64,000 nt of DNA from Misgurnus anguillicaudatus (GCF_027580225.2 NC_073346.2:12798001-12862000), one strand, 5' to 3'; shown: positions 23,680 through 35,440, numbered from the stretch's first letter. Made by a program: numbers and translations. Notes: generated by a model not told the origin, from the letters alone.

Positions 23680-25000
23680 GCAGTCATGGCCGACCAAAAT
23701 CGACATCCATCAGGACATTGAAGACAGTTTAGCCTCTTCCTCTATCTCTCACGCTGGGGGTCCTCAGTCTCCGGCTCGCAGTGCTGAGAGCCTGCTAAAT
23801 GGCCACCGCAGTAAAGGACTTTTGGAACTTGGCCGTAGGGAGGATACCAGTGAATCCTCAAGCAGTAGTTCTTCGCCCGTTCCTCTGCCCTCAAACCCCC
23901 TCAAGGTTGGGCTCTTAGCACCACTTGCATCCGCTTCAGGAAAGCAACGGACCTGCCTTTTTCGAGTGGAAGAGGATGAGGAAGAAGAGGAAGAACAGGA
24001 GCCTTCACCGTTACCCACCCAAGTGGTGTTGCGACGCAAGCCATTGTCCATCACCAACCGGCTTACGTCTCGCAAAAGTGCCCCGGTGCTCAATCAGATC
24101 TTCGAGGAGGAAGGCGAGTCAGATGATGACTTCGACATGGATGAGAGTCTTCCACCTAAGCTTAGCCGTTTGAAGATGAACATTGCATCTCCTGGCACAG
24201 CCCAGAAGCGCTATCACCGGCGCAAAAGTCAGGGCCGTGGATCGAGCTGTTCCAGCTCGGAGACGAGCGATGATGACTCTGAGAGCCACCGCAGGCGTCT
24301 AGACAAGGAGACTGGGTTTACTTACAGCTGGAACCGCAGGGACAGTAGTGAGGGTCCACCCGGAAACTCTGGGGGCAATGGGGGTGGTAGCAGCGGAGGG
24401 CAGAGTAAACCACCTGGAGAGGGTAACTCGGGACCAGACAAGGGAAGTCCTCCAGGTGGAGGAGGGAATAGTGGTGGAACAGGAGGGGGTGGCGGGGGTA
24501 CAAAAGGACAAGGAGGCCCTTCCAGTTGTTCCAGAAGCAACAACAATACTTCATCCGGCTCGACGCGCAGTGCGGCTCGGACTGCAGGTGAACTTATAGA
24601 GAGTCTAAAGCTCATGAGTTTGTGCTTGAGCTCTCAATTTCAGCATCGCAGCTCTGGAGGAGCAGGAGGAGGAGGGGGAAGGTTTATCCTTGATCCTCAG
24701 AGCCTGTCCAGCGTCAAAGTCCAGGAGAAATCCTCCTGGAAGATGTGCATCGGTTCCAACGGTAGTCTAGACAAAGTCATCAACCCTGCCTTGAACGGTA
24801 GTGTTGGGGCAACGGAGAGTTATTCAGACCAAACGGCAGTCATGCTGAATGAACTCAGCTTGGTCAAGGAGAATAACCTGAAAAACAATGTTCTCCAGCT
24901 ACCTCTGTGTGAGAAAACCATCTCCGTGAACATCCAGCGAAGCCCTAGGGATGGACTTCTCTGTGCCTCAGCCCAGGCCAGCTGCTGTCAGGTCATATGA
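23680..25000 (+). CDS. snrk: SNRK terminal coding exon: long C-terminal regulatory tail
   Basis: Last coding exon, 439 residues and a TGA stop, after the acceptor ttttgcag. It begins with the Q-S-W-P-T-K-I-D segment and carries, in order: a serine-rich linker; an acidic run (VEEDEEEEEEQE); the conserved block VVLRRKP with NRLTSRKSAPVLNQIFEE; MNIASPG; a basic RRKSQGRGSSCSSSETSDDD patch; a glycine-rich tract of about 75 residues; ESLKLMSLCL; and a conserved end with NNVLQLPLCEKTISVNIQR and a Cys-Cys near the C-terminus. These blocks are those of vertebrate SNRK. The glycine-rich tract is the least conserved part and is probably disordered. The exon is clearly more GC-rich than the introns. The four exons give roughly 600 residues of a protein that is about 765 long in mammals. 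SNRK is activated by LKB1 and acts in metabolic and vascular control (family knowledge). Confidence 0.97.
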
Positions 25001-26125
25001 CGGCGTCTCGCAGCTGGGTCTCCGAGTCGATTGTTCCTGTTGCCACGTTTGTAGCGTAATGATGACTTGAGTTCTCCACCGGTAGCTGTATATGACCTCT
25101 TGATCCCAACCGACCTTTAAATCTGCCTTGTATGACATCAATTAACGATTAGTTGTGAGAATTAACCATTCTTACAACTTATTTATTAAGTTTCTTCTCT
25201 TGGACTTATTGGGTTTTAATGAAGTGCGCGCTGCTAGCCTTTTCTTTTGTGTGTGTGTCATTTGTTTTGTTCCATTTCGATTTTATTACCTTAAAATGCT
25301 CTTAACGTAAATTCCATGGTTCTAACATGGCCCAATCCAGAGTTGTGGAAACTGTATGTATAAACGACATTTAATAAAGTGAGATATTTAAATTAAGACC
25401 AAAAGTATGACAGAGCAGAACATGGTAAATTTTAAAACTAGCACTTAAAATGGTTCAACCTAAATAAAGGTGTAACGACTGATTTTGGAAATTACGCCCC
25501 AGTGTCATTGCAGTATCAAGGACAGTTTGAATGGTAATGTAGAAGCAATAGTGAAATAAAGAACCAAGCTTTATTTTAAAGTCATAGCGCTCCATGATTA
25601 GTCTTAAATTGAATTACTGTTTTGCACACAGTCTGTTTTATTCACTATTTTTAAAGTGCTGTTGACTGTTTTCATTTCACTGTTAAAAATTGTTCAGTTG
25701 AACTAAATTAAACTTTTGAAGTTACTGACAATCAGTTGCAATAACTAAATAAGGGAAATTCTTAAAGGAAAATTTCCTAAAGTGAGTTACTGTATAATCC
25801 AGAAAACTTGTACTTTGTTTTAATTTGTTTGAATTCTATCGTCACTCGTTCACAAAGTTCATTTGCGTCACAAGTTTCGTTAATTTTGCGTGAATTTAAG
25901 CAACGATTTTTCAGATTTAAGTGCAATTTATACAAGTTTAAGATGGGAAATTTTGTAGTCCCCTGTGTGAGACGCCCACCCGAGTAATGTTGTGTTGCCA
26001 AATTTGCATCCCAGACCTAAATGTTTTCAGATTTTGAACGAATTATACAATTTTAATTGCGCTATGGTGCGACCCCACAAGTTAAGATACCCTGAACAAC
26101 ATACAAATCACAGTGTAGATAGCCT

Positions 26126-26325
26126 GATCTCACAGGAATTGTACGTATTTTACGAGTTTGCTAATTTGTACGAATTCATACAGAGTGAATCGTACAAAAG
26201 ACGTACAATTATAAAAAAATTTAAACCGTGGCAATGGCATGGTGAAAAGCGAATCGTACTAAAATGTGCAATGTGGTCGCACGAATTAGCCAGCTCGTAA
26301 AATACGTACGAATTGCCGTAAGATC
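26126..26325. mobile_element. MITE inside the SNRK 3'UTR
   Basis: Inverted repeat GATCTCACAGGAATTGTACG at the left, with its near-complement ending in CGTAAGATC at the right. It is rich in CGTACGAATT/ATTTTACGA motifs that can pair into a hairpin in the transcript. Confidence 0.7.
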
Positions 26326-26992
26326 GCATTGGGATAGATTTTACAGGTCTGTTTCTGCCGAAGTAAAATCACACCGGCAGACATCAGCTGTGTAGTACCG
26401 AATAGTTCGAGTCACAGTCTTTCACTTTTAGTGTCATTATTTCTAAACATTGAAACGGTATATTTTATCCTAAAATGTTTTCCGGTTACAGATTCCAATC
26501 TTGACCGTTACACTCCCAATGTTCTTGTACTGTTCAGCTTTGAGTTACTGTATATACCAGTCTTTAAACCGACTGGCCTTATGGGCTGTTTATATAAGTA
26601 TGTACATATATTTTTTAAAAGTTTATTTTTTTGAAAGGACTGCTGTTTTAAAATGCTGTGTCGGATGTGGTTGGTGGGATAAAACGGGGCTGTTTGTCAC
26701 CTGATAACAGAGAGATAAATAAAATCTTATATTCAGTGAATGGCCACTCTTTCAGGAAACATGACTTCAAGTGTTGGCCACTAGATGATCGTCAACTGGT
26801 ATAAATGGAAGTCAAAGGATTGGTTGTGAGATATATTTTAAGGGCATTTGCAATAAGCTATAAGTTGCAGCTATATGTAAATATCATTTCTGTTTTGTTT
26901 TTATATTTCAAACCTGTACATCCTTCAAACGACTCACTTGACCGAAAACGATCTTTTAAGTATTTCTGTTTGTTATGTCTTTATGTTGAAAA

Positions 26993-26998
26993 AATAAA
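26993..26998 (+). terminator. Likely SNRK polyadenylation signal
   Basis: Canonical AATAAA in an AT-rich setting about 2 kb after the stop codon, which is a usual UTR length for this gene family. It is one of several AATAAA hexamers and was chosen by position only. Confidence 0.45.
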
Positions 26999-27466
26999 GT
27001 CTGTAAATATAGGTGTAAATATGGTGCTCTATACTTAGAAATGCAGTGTTGGACTTCTTGTTCATAGCTGTACTATAGCCTTATTAGATATGAGTGTCAA
27101 ATACGGAGCAGGAGAGGATGAAAAGAAAACAGTGCTATATGCATAATGTCAATCTCTGACTTTGTCCTACCCTATTGTAAACAGCTTAACAACATGTGCA
27201 TGTGTTGTGCGTTTGACATTATTGATTCACGTCCATTCAGAGAAGAATCGCCTCGAGATGATGCAGGACCAAACCATGTACTGACGAAAAGAAAATCAAA
27301 AAACACGATGAATAAATGTTCTGTTGATGAAACTTGTCATTAAAAGTTACATATAGCTATGGTGATGTCCAAAATTAAATGTGAAACCTGTTGTCTTTAA
27401 ACTTGGACTGGTCGTTTATTTTCTGTGTTTGTGTGTATTATATTGTTATTGCATGTTGTTTGCACA

Positions 27467-27660
27467 CACTCTCAGAAGAACAGGTACATGAAGGTACAAA
27501 CGTTGTCACTGGCGTACACTTTTGTACCTAAAAGGTGCATATTGGTACCTTAAATTGGTAACTTAGAGGTACATATCTATACCAAAATTGTCCATATTAG
27601 GACCTTTTTAAAAGGTATACCATCCAAGTAACAACATGTGTACCTTTATTTCTGAGAGTG
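27467..27660. mobile_element. MITE with CACTCTCAGAA ends
   Basis: CACTCTCAGAA at the left and TTCTGAGAGTG at the right are perfect complements. The interior is rich in GGTAC blocks (aggtacatgaaggtac, aaaggtacac). A fragment with the same gtaccatcccagt motif lies at about 29350. Superfamily unassigned. Confidence 0.7.
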
Positions 27661-27865
27661 CAGAATGAAGGTTTAGAACATTGTGGGTGTTTATATAGAT
27701 TGAAACTTGCATTGTATTTTAGTTTGTGTGAATTTCTGTCTGAATCATTTTTCAATCCTTAAATCTAGCCTGGTTTAGAACTATTATGATTTTATAGGGT
27801 CATATTCCAAAAGGACACCTTTGTACCAACACAAAACATTCCTTGTGCCACTTAAATTTTTAAGT

Positions 27866-28395
27866 TTAAAGAGCACCAATGGTACAATTTAGATTTTTAC
27901 ATTTCCTTTGGTGAGCAAGTGGTATATGTTAACGAAATGCAAAAGGTACAAACCCCAAAGAACAAAATTATGCGAGTTATTATCCCTTTTCTTGGACTAC
28001 AACAAACACACGGATTGTAGGCAACAGTTTACTTCCCGGGATTGGTGATGTAGACAAGACCGACATTATCATAATTCCTCCCGCTTCGGACTCACAGCAT
28101 GTAAGTTAACTCCTGTTAGCAAATCTTTCAAACATCACATTTACGGCTTATGTCAGAGGTATTCAGGCCAATCACAACGTACAGATTAGCTGGCCAATCA
28201 GGTACACAGCGCTTTTCAAATCAATCAGTTTTGTACAAAATCAGTGCATTTCAGGAAAAGACAGTATATCTGGAGCAAAAAAAATGTACGGTATGTGGAA
28301 AATAATGTGTTTTTTAACCATAAACCACACAAACACATTGTATTATATGAAATGCACAAAATAACGTTTTTAGCAATGAAATAAGTGCACTTTAA
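27866..28395. mobile_element. TTAA-bounded MITE, family D copy 1
   Basis: TTAA then AGAGCACC at the left; GTGCACT then TTAA at the right. It is the inverted relative of 55323-55758, sharing ccaatcacaacgtacagattagctggccaatca-type blocks in part and the tttaaccataaacca block. Confidence 0.7.
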
Positions 28396-28608
28396 ACAAT
28401 TGGAAATTACAATTAACTTCCTTTTTTTTCTTTTTTTTTACAATGCAACTTTCTTGTGAGGAGTTGGCATAAATCATAAAAGTAAAGTTGAAATAACAAG
28501 ATTCTCAATCACGAGTCAAGAAAGTTGAAATTATTTGTAAATTGAAGTTGATTAAACTTAAAAATGTAAGTGCAACAAGGAATTTTTAGTTATTTTAGTA
28601 CCACAAAG

Positions 28609-29339
28609 TTAAAGGAATAGTCTACTCATTTTCAATATTAAAATATGTTATTACCTTAACTAAGAATTGTTGATACATCCCTCTATCATCTGTGTGCGTG
28701 CACGTAAGTGCTGGAGCGCGCTGCGACGCTTCGATAGCATTTAGCTTAGCCCCATTCATTCAATGGTACCATTTAGAGATAAAGTTAGAAGTGACCAAAC
28801 ACATCAACGTTTTTCCTATTTAAGACGAGTAGTTATACAAGCAAATTTGGTGGTACAAAATAAAACGTAGCGCTTTTCTAAGCTGATTTAAAAGAGGAGC
28901 TACATTTTATGGGGTAATAGCACTTATGGGAGTACTTCGACTCGGCGCAGTAACACCCTCCCTCTCCCATTATGAGAGGGAGAAGGGGAGCGGACTTTTC
29001 AGGCGAGTCCAAGTACTCCCAAAAGTGCCACCACGCCACAAAACACAGCTCCTCCTTCAAATCCGCCCAGAAAAGCGCCACGTTTCACCCTGTACCACCA
29101 AACTTGCTCGTACAACCACTCGTCCCAAATAGGAAAAACGTTGATGTGTCCGGTCACCTCCAACCCCATCTCCAAATGGCACCATTGAATGAATGGGGCC
29201 AAGCCAAACGCCATCGAAGCGTCGCAGCGCGCTCCAGCGCCCACGCGCACGCACACAGACGACAGAGGGATGCATCAACAATTCCCAGTCAAGGCAACAA
29301 CACATTTCAACATTGAAAATGAGTAGACTATTCCTTTAA
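28609..29339. mobile_element. TTAA-bounded full-length hairpin element with asymmetric A/G arms
   Basis: TTAA then AGGAATAGTCTACTCATTTT at the left and the perfect complement plus TTAA at the right. The whole element is an inverted repeat: position p pairs with 57948-p without a gap from 28609 to about 28945, leaving a loop of about 50 bases. The outer 28 bases are identical; further in, the arms differ almost only by A in the left arm against G in the reverse complement of the right arm (48 sites counted). No transposase is present. The open frames here are products of the hairpin. TTAA duplications suggest Kolobok- or piggyBac-type mobilisation. Confidence 0.85.
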
Positions 29340-29474
29340 CACTTTAAAGGGTACCATCCCAGTTACGTCTTTTGCACCTTTTTTTCCAATCGTGTACAGT
29401 AATTTTGCTAGGAATGCTTGAATTTTTATAATAATAAAAAATAATAATTTAGGTCATTTGAAAAAGAGTAGGGG

Positions 29475-29732
29475 TGTGTCCTGGCATCCTGGCCAAACTT
29501 GCCCATTTGCCTACTAATCATCCCCTCATATAGTAATTGGCTATATCACTCTGTCTCCTCTCCACTAATAAGCTGGTGTGTGGTGGGCGTTCTGGTGTAA
29601 TATGGCTGCCGTCACATCATCCAGGTGGATGCTGCACATTGGTGGTAGTTGAGAAGATTCCCCTATTCATGTAATGGGCTTTGAGTGCTGCAGAAAAGGG
29701 CTATATAAATGTAACAAATTATTATTATTATA
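29475..29732 (+). mobile_element. SINE-like element with (ATT)n tail
   Basis: Contains the CATCCAGGTGGATGCTGCAC block, then GGGCTTTGAGTGCTGCAGAA and GGGCTATATAAATGTAAC, followed by ATTATTATTA. This is the common 3' half and tail of widespread fish SINEs. The head is not clearly tRNA-like here, so it is probably 5'-truncated or diverged. Confidence 0.65.
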
Positions 29733-30728
29733 TTTTAGGCAGAAATGACAATAAAAGTGTTTGTTTGGGTGCCAAAAAAGTTGATTGTGAATGTGTAGTG
29801 AACAAAAATTTGCAGTCAAAAAACTGAGAACTGAAAAAAATGTCTTTGTGGTGTAGTTCCCTTAGCTTGCCCCATTTCAATGAAACTTCTGTTCAAACAA
29901 AACAGCTTTCTGTCTGTGTGTTTTCTAGTCAATGGAAAAGTATTGAGTTTCACTGGACACTTGGTATAAAAAAGTTGAACATGACTGTGTACTGCTCGAA
30001 GCCCTCCGGCCCCTGCTGCTGAAAGCTATTCCTACCTGATTTACTGCCTACTTGTGCTGCCAAGATATCTCAAGTAACCAAGAGCTTTTCAGGGGCGTCT
30101 GAAGTACACACAACCCTCCAAAAGCGCACACACCATGCATGATGTCAGTAAAACACCTCAAGTCCTAACACACACACAGAGATTCTGCATATTGTTAGTG
30201 CCAACACTGAAAACTGCTGAGACTGCGTCTGTGTCAGAAAGTGTGACAAACTGAAAAAATTATTTTATTAAAGGGTTTATAGAAAGTACAATGTTAACAC
30301 TCCTCATGTTAGAGATTTAGGCTTTGTCCTGTCTGTTTGCATTTTTTTAGGCTATGCCTGTTTTTGTCACACTCTAAAAAATACTGGGTTATTTTCAATT
30401 CAGCATTGGGTTAAAAAGGGACGAACACAACCGTTGAATTAACCCAGGAAACATTATTTGACCCAATAAAGCACTCAAAAAATTGCTCGTTGGTTAAACT
30501 TAATATAATTATGACACCTATTTTCGCACATATATATACAGCTGGGAAAATAAGTATTTGACACATCAGCAACTTTATCAGCAAGGGGATTTCCAAGTGG
30601 GCTACCGACACAAAATTCCCACCAGATGCAGCCATCAAGCCAAACATCGAACTCATACAAAGAAATCAGAACATTTAAGTATACAAGTTGAATCATAATA
30701 AATAAAGTGAAATGACACGGAATAAGTA

Positions 30729-31314
30729 TTGAACACATGAAGAGAACACATTTGGAGAAGCCTGTGGATTATTGGGAGACTATAGTATGGTCAGATGAAA
30801 GCAAAATTGAACTTTTTGGCAGTCATTCTACACACCATGTTTGGAGAAGAAATGGCACTGCCCACCACCCCAAGAACAACATACCAACAGTTAAGGCTGC
30901 TTTTCAGCAAGGGGTACTGGCAGGCTTCATATTATTGAAGGCAGGATGAATGGAGAAATGTACCGGGACATTCTGGATAAAAATTTGCTGCCATCTACCA
31001 GAAAGCTGAAAACGAAAAGAGGGTGGACATTTCAGCAAGACAATGATTAAAAACACAAGGAAAAAATGAAGTGGTTTCAAAGTTGCTTGAATGGCCCAGT
31101 GAGAGAACTGAAAATCAAAGTTCATAAAAGAGGCCCAATGAACCTTCAAGATTTAAAGACCATTTGTGTGGAAGAATGGGTCAGAATCACTGCTGAGCAA
31201 TGCATGCTCTCTTCACAAGAGGTGTCTAGAAGCTGTAATCACCAACAAAGGCTTTTCTACAAAGTATTAAATAAAGTGCATTCAATACTTAATCCCTGTG
31301 CAATTTCACTTTAG
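30729..31314 (+). pseudogene. Broken Tc1-like transposase
   Basis: Fragments read W-E-T-I-V-W-S-D-E-S-K-I-E-L-F-G (first catalytic Asp region), then a stop; after it [13 protein letters not shown] and W-T-F-Q-Q-D-N-D (second catalytic Asp) followed by a stop where the family has a Pro; then a frame change into W-F-Q-S-C-L-N-G-P. The segment with the third acidic residue (the S-P-D-L-N-P-I-E region) is deleted, and the N-terminal DNA-binding half is missing. It cannot encode an active enzyme. The C-terminal part (NLQDLKTICVEEW) is still recognisable. Confidence 0.85.
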
Positions 31315-31411
31315 TTATTATGACTCAACTTGTATACTTAAATGTTCCGATTTCTTTGTATTAACTCAATATTTGGCTTGATGGCTACATCTGGTGGAAA
31401 TTTTGTCAATA

Positions 31412-31698
31412 GACGGTTTCATCGGACGCACGTGATACACGTCTGGATCCGAACCTTACTTCCGGTTTCGTTTTTTTTAATGGTCTGACTAGTTGCTAAA
31501 TTGATCTCTTGAACAAATTCCTCGTTGAAAATAACAAATGTTTTGGTTTCCTAGGTAATCTATGTGTTGTTTTTTGCTTGTTATATAAATAAACTACATT
31601 TAAAGAACTTTGTCGTTATTTATTCTTAGCGGAGTTTACCGGAAGTTACGTGCGGACCGCGACAGCCGCTTGTTTATGTTGTTACTGCTGAAACCGTC
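31412..31698. mobile_element. TA-flanked MITE inserted in the Tc1 right repeat
   Basis: GACGGTTTCA at the left and TGAAACCGTC at the right are perfect complements flanked by TA (31410-31411, 31699-31700). It breaks the right inverted repeat of the Tc1 element. A possible relative starts at about 2729 (ggtttcattggatgcacg). Confidence 0.75.
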
Positions 31699-31838
31699 TA
31701 GAAATCCCCTTTCTGATAAAAATGTTGATGTGTCAAATACTTATTTTCCTCTCTGTATGCCATTGGAATTAAGTTCAGTAAAAGTAAGTAAAAAATTAAG
31801 TTCACTCAACTTATTTTGTTTACATTTATTTGTGCACT

Positions 31839-32042
31839 GAAAAAAAACTTCTGGACATCGGTTGAACATGATTAAATTAGGTTTTCTTAAAATGAAATTA
31901 AAATGTATTTTATTTTAAGAAAACTTCTTGATTCAATCATGTTGAACTCGTGTACATAATTAAATTACGTAGATCCAACTATTTTTTAAGAAAAATAATT
32001 TTAAGAAAACTTAATTCAATCATGTGCAACTTTTTTCAGTGT
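31839..32042. mobile_element. Small MITE with CACTGAAAAAA ends, copy 1
   Basis: Left CACTGAAAAAAAACTT, right CAACTTTTTTCAGTG. Interior motifs gattaaattaggttttctt and tacgtagatccaacta recur in the interrupted copy around 32811-34110. Confidence 0.6.
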
Positions 32043-32810
32043 GTTGAGACAACTAACTTTACTTGCTTTTGTTTGACAATTAAAAAAATCTATATTTTTT
32101 ACCATAATGAATCGTGCGGACAGGAAGTACCAGTGAATAAGTATTTACTTATTGAGTAAAGCTCCATACATGACGAAATGGTATTAACATGCTCGTCCTG
32201 AACCTAAGTAAAACATTCACACTTCACCACTATGGTAACCCCCCAAAAACGTATACATAACAGAAAACTTCTGAATTTAACTTCAGTGGGGCTCAAACGT
32301 TTGGGCAAACCCGGTAAATATGAGCAAAGAAAGTCACAAAAATTATCTATAATGTTTCTGCTTTATAATTATAAATAATAATTAAAATGGATATTTTTGT
32401 GATTTTTTTTATTCACGCTTAAAAGAAGAAACATTATAGATTATTTTTATAGCTTTATTTGCTCATATTTACCAAGGGTGCCCAAACTTTCGAGCCCCAC
32501 TGTATAACAATAACATGTTCCCATAACTCTTCATGTCCTCTTCATAGTTTCAGTTAGTCAACGAAAATGATTGATGTTGTCCCAACACAAATTAATTAAG
32601 TAACTCATCTGAATTAAGTAAAGTGAGCAAGCAGTTAAGCTTAAATGAGTTAAGTATTTTCAAAAAGAAAAGATTTACTTATGTCAAAGAGTTACTTATG
32701 TCAGTATTATGCATTGCAATTGTGTTTGAACAAAACTAAAACAAATGTGTAGCATTAAACTATACTGCTTAAGCAAAACGAACAACATTTAAAATCATTT
32801 TTTGACTACC

Positions 32811-34110
32811 ACTGAAAAAAAATTTGGTTGGACATGATTGTATTAAGTTTTCTTAAAATGATTTTTCGGTAGCACTTTATTTTACAGTACGTGTACTTAC
32901 CTTGTACATATATGGTAAATAAGTTGTACTTACCGACAAATGTGTGGTACTTAGTTTTAGGTATCTACATGGTAAATAATTGGTATCATTACTGTACTTA
33001 CCAGTAGTACATACTTGGTAGTTATTATGTAACTCTAGGTAAGTACTGGGTAACAACATATACATACTTATAATGTAGGTATACTGTAACTAACGAGAAA
33101 CATTATTGTACTTACAAATAAATGTACAATATAAGTATTTAGTATGTACAGGCAAGTTAGGGTAAATGACAGGTATTTATAGTGTACATATATGATAACT
33201 AATATCAAACACTACTGTAAAGTGTGTGGTACCTGTAGGCCATAAATTAATGACCGTCACATATATACATATGTGACTAACAAGAAACACTACTGTACTT
33301 ACAAATTGTATATACACGATAAGTGTGTGGTACCTGCAGGCAAGTGTAAGTTATACTTATACCATACTTGTATGATAACTAAGAACAAACATTACTGATG
33401 TGCCATATGGTACTCAGTATCTTTGTCCTTTAAACCAAGCATTAAATAACCATATGCATTAACTACTGGGTACATTCACTAGTACGTCCATGGTAACTGC
33501 ATGGAAACAGGACTGTAAAATAAAGTGTTTGATTTTTACACAGTTATTACATAGGACCTACCACCTAAGATATAGCATTTTATACATGTCACTGTGAGGC
33601 AAACCCAACCATTGACTATCATATGAATAACTACTTGGTACAATAACTAGTACACACTTATTGTGTATACAGAATTTGTAAGTACAATAGTGTTTGATAT
33701 TAGTTATAATTTATGTACACTATAAATACCCTAACTTGCCTGTAAATACTAAATAGTTTTATTGTAGATTTATTTGTAAGTACAGTAATGTTTCTCATTA
33801 GTTACAGTATACATACACTATAAGTATGTATCTGCTATTACCCAGTACTTATCTAGAGTTACATGATAACTACCAAGTATGTACCACTGGTAAGTACAGT
33901 AATGATACCAGTTAATTACCATGTAGATACCTAAAAGTAAGTACCACACATTTGTCTGTAAGTACAACTTTTTTACCATATATGTACAAGGTAAGTACAC
34001 GTACTGTAAAATAAAGTGCTACCGATTTTTCTTAAAAAAAAAAAAATAGTTGGATCTACGTCATTTAATTATGTACACCAGTTCAACATTTAGGTTATTT
34101 ACTGTAATAG
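32811..34110. mobile_element. Small MITE copy 2, interrupted by the foldback at 32877-34024
   Basis: The left half (ctgaaaaaaaatttggttgg..tttcttaaaatg) and the right half (tagttggatctacgtcattt..tgtacacca) match the 31839-32042 element when the 1.15 kb insert is removed. The insert is flanked by ATTTTT on both sides. Confidence 0.55.
32877..34024. mobile_element. Foldback element with arms of about 330 bp
   Basis: CGGTAGCACTTTATTTTACA at the left and its perfect complement at the right. The arms match in long blocks (for example aggtatctacatggtaa, catacttggtagttat, aggcaagttagggta). The interior is also made of GTAC-rich repeats. Arm differences are of mixed types plus small indels. Possible target duplication ATTTTT. 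Superfamily unassigned. Confidence 0.85.
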
Positions 34111-35440
34111 AATGGGTGAAAATCTATGAAAGAAACATTTTTAGAGCAAACAAAATGTTTTTTATGATACATAAAGTGAACATAAAACCATTTTCCTATC
34201 TGCAAATTATCTAAAGAATCTCTTGTGTTGAGAATTGACTTGATTAATTAACTATGCAAAACTACTAGAAAATCATAATAAATGCGAGAACATCTCCAGT
34301 ATATATTCAGAACAGATTAACGGAAGTCACATCACATCTTCTGAAAGTCAATCTGACACCTTTAGAAACACTTTCTGAAACACCTTGACTACCATTTTAA
34401 AAGGATGTGACAAAGACGAGGAACACATGATTGAATTTTTATTTTCAGGCGGATTATTGAATCTTCAAGTACAGTAGGGTGAGAATGATATCTGTAAGCA
34501 AACTAAATGTGATGCATTGATGTAAAAAGGCACAACGTAATCTTTGGTAGAGATTTTTAGTCTTCATAATATTTTCTTTTAACCGTACTCTCTGTACAAA
34601 TCTATTTCAGACACTCATAAAAATGCAGCATACTTTAAATACTATAAACCATCAGCCAGCAAGACCCCATCAAACATCACACCAAATAGATTCCTATTCC
34701 CACCTGTCCATCATCATATTAAAATCCATTTTATTGACTGAGAAATTATATGTGCATGCTTTAAATGCAATAACAGATCGTTTTAAAACACCCTGTTATA
34801 TATTTGGATGTGTACAATATGTTTATGCCATTTATGTAGATAACATGGCAAGGAGTGCATTTAATATCAAGTAGCTGTAATACTTTGTGTACATTATATG
34901 CACACATTGAGCAATTCATCTGGTATCGTTATTGTGTTGGATTCTTCTGTTGCTGTCACATGTCACTTAGCGGTATTTCAGGTCGCCGCAACTTCCAGTA
35001 TTTTCTGAAAGACAAAAATCAAACGATGAGAATCAATATATTTAATATTGACTGAGTAAGGTCATGTCAAAGATTAAAATCAATGAATAAAATTAAACTC
35101 TGTTCAAATGCAAATATATATGTATTAATGTGTATGTATTAAACAGCTGTCCCTTGTGTTTAAATTGCACTTGTTTAACGTCATTCCAGTTGGATGTAGT
35201 ATATCCGAATTCATTCATATACCCATAATCATACTATATAGCTCCTACTGTTTTACGGTCGATGATTACTTCATCTAATTCAATAAATACCGTCGCATTA
35301 TGCGATTTCGAACGTAGCCAGAGTCACACATGAGTCTCTACTTTGACGTAGTACACTATTAACTATCAGGTTTAAAAATACAAGAACATTACAGCAAGAA
35401 ACGTCATCTTAAAAATAAAAGTAAAGCCAGATTTTCTGCA

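Larger units (their letters stand above)
25001..27018 (+). other. snrk: SNRK 3'UTR (inferred extent)
   Basis: AT-rich sequence after the SNRK stop, with no continuing reading frame. The end is inferred from the AATAAA at 26993-26998 followed by a T/G-rich stretch. Earlier AATAAA hexamers at about 25373, 25555 and 26718 could give shorter transcripts, and one at 27311 a longer one. A MITE at 26126-26325 lies inside this UTR. No RNA evidence is available, so the boundary is a prediction. Confidence 0.6.
30539..31755. mobile_element. Tc1-like transposon, degenerate, with internal insertion
   Basis: The left end CAGCTGGGAAAATAAGTATT and the right end AATACTTATTTTCCTCTCTG are inverted, with flanking TA on both sides (30537-30538, 31756-31757). 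Long inverted repeats of about 200 bp (for example aagtatacaagttga / tcaacttgtatactt) enclose a broken transposase at about 30729-31314. The right repeat is split by the insert at 31412-31698. Confidence 0.85.

Noticed and set aside
28972..29316. 114-codon and neighbouring frames
   Set aside because: They lie inside the hairpin element, where loss of TA (stop-rich) by A-to-G change opens frames on several strands.
33000..33500. CRISPR-like array of GTAC-rich repeats
   Set aside because: Irregular spacing, no constant repeat, eukaryotic context; it is the interior of a foldback element.
32877..34024. A/G arm asymmetry
   Set aside because: Arm differences include A/T, G/C, T/C and indels in both directions.
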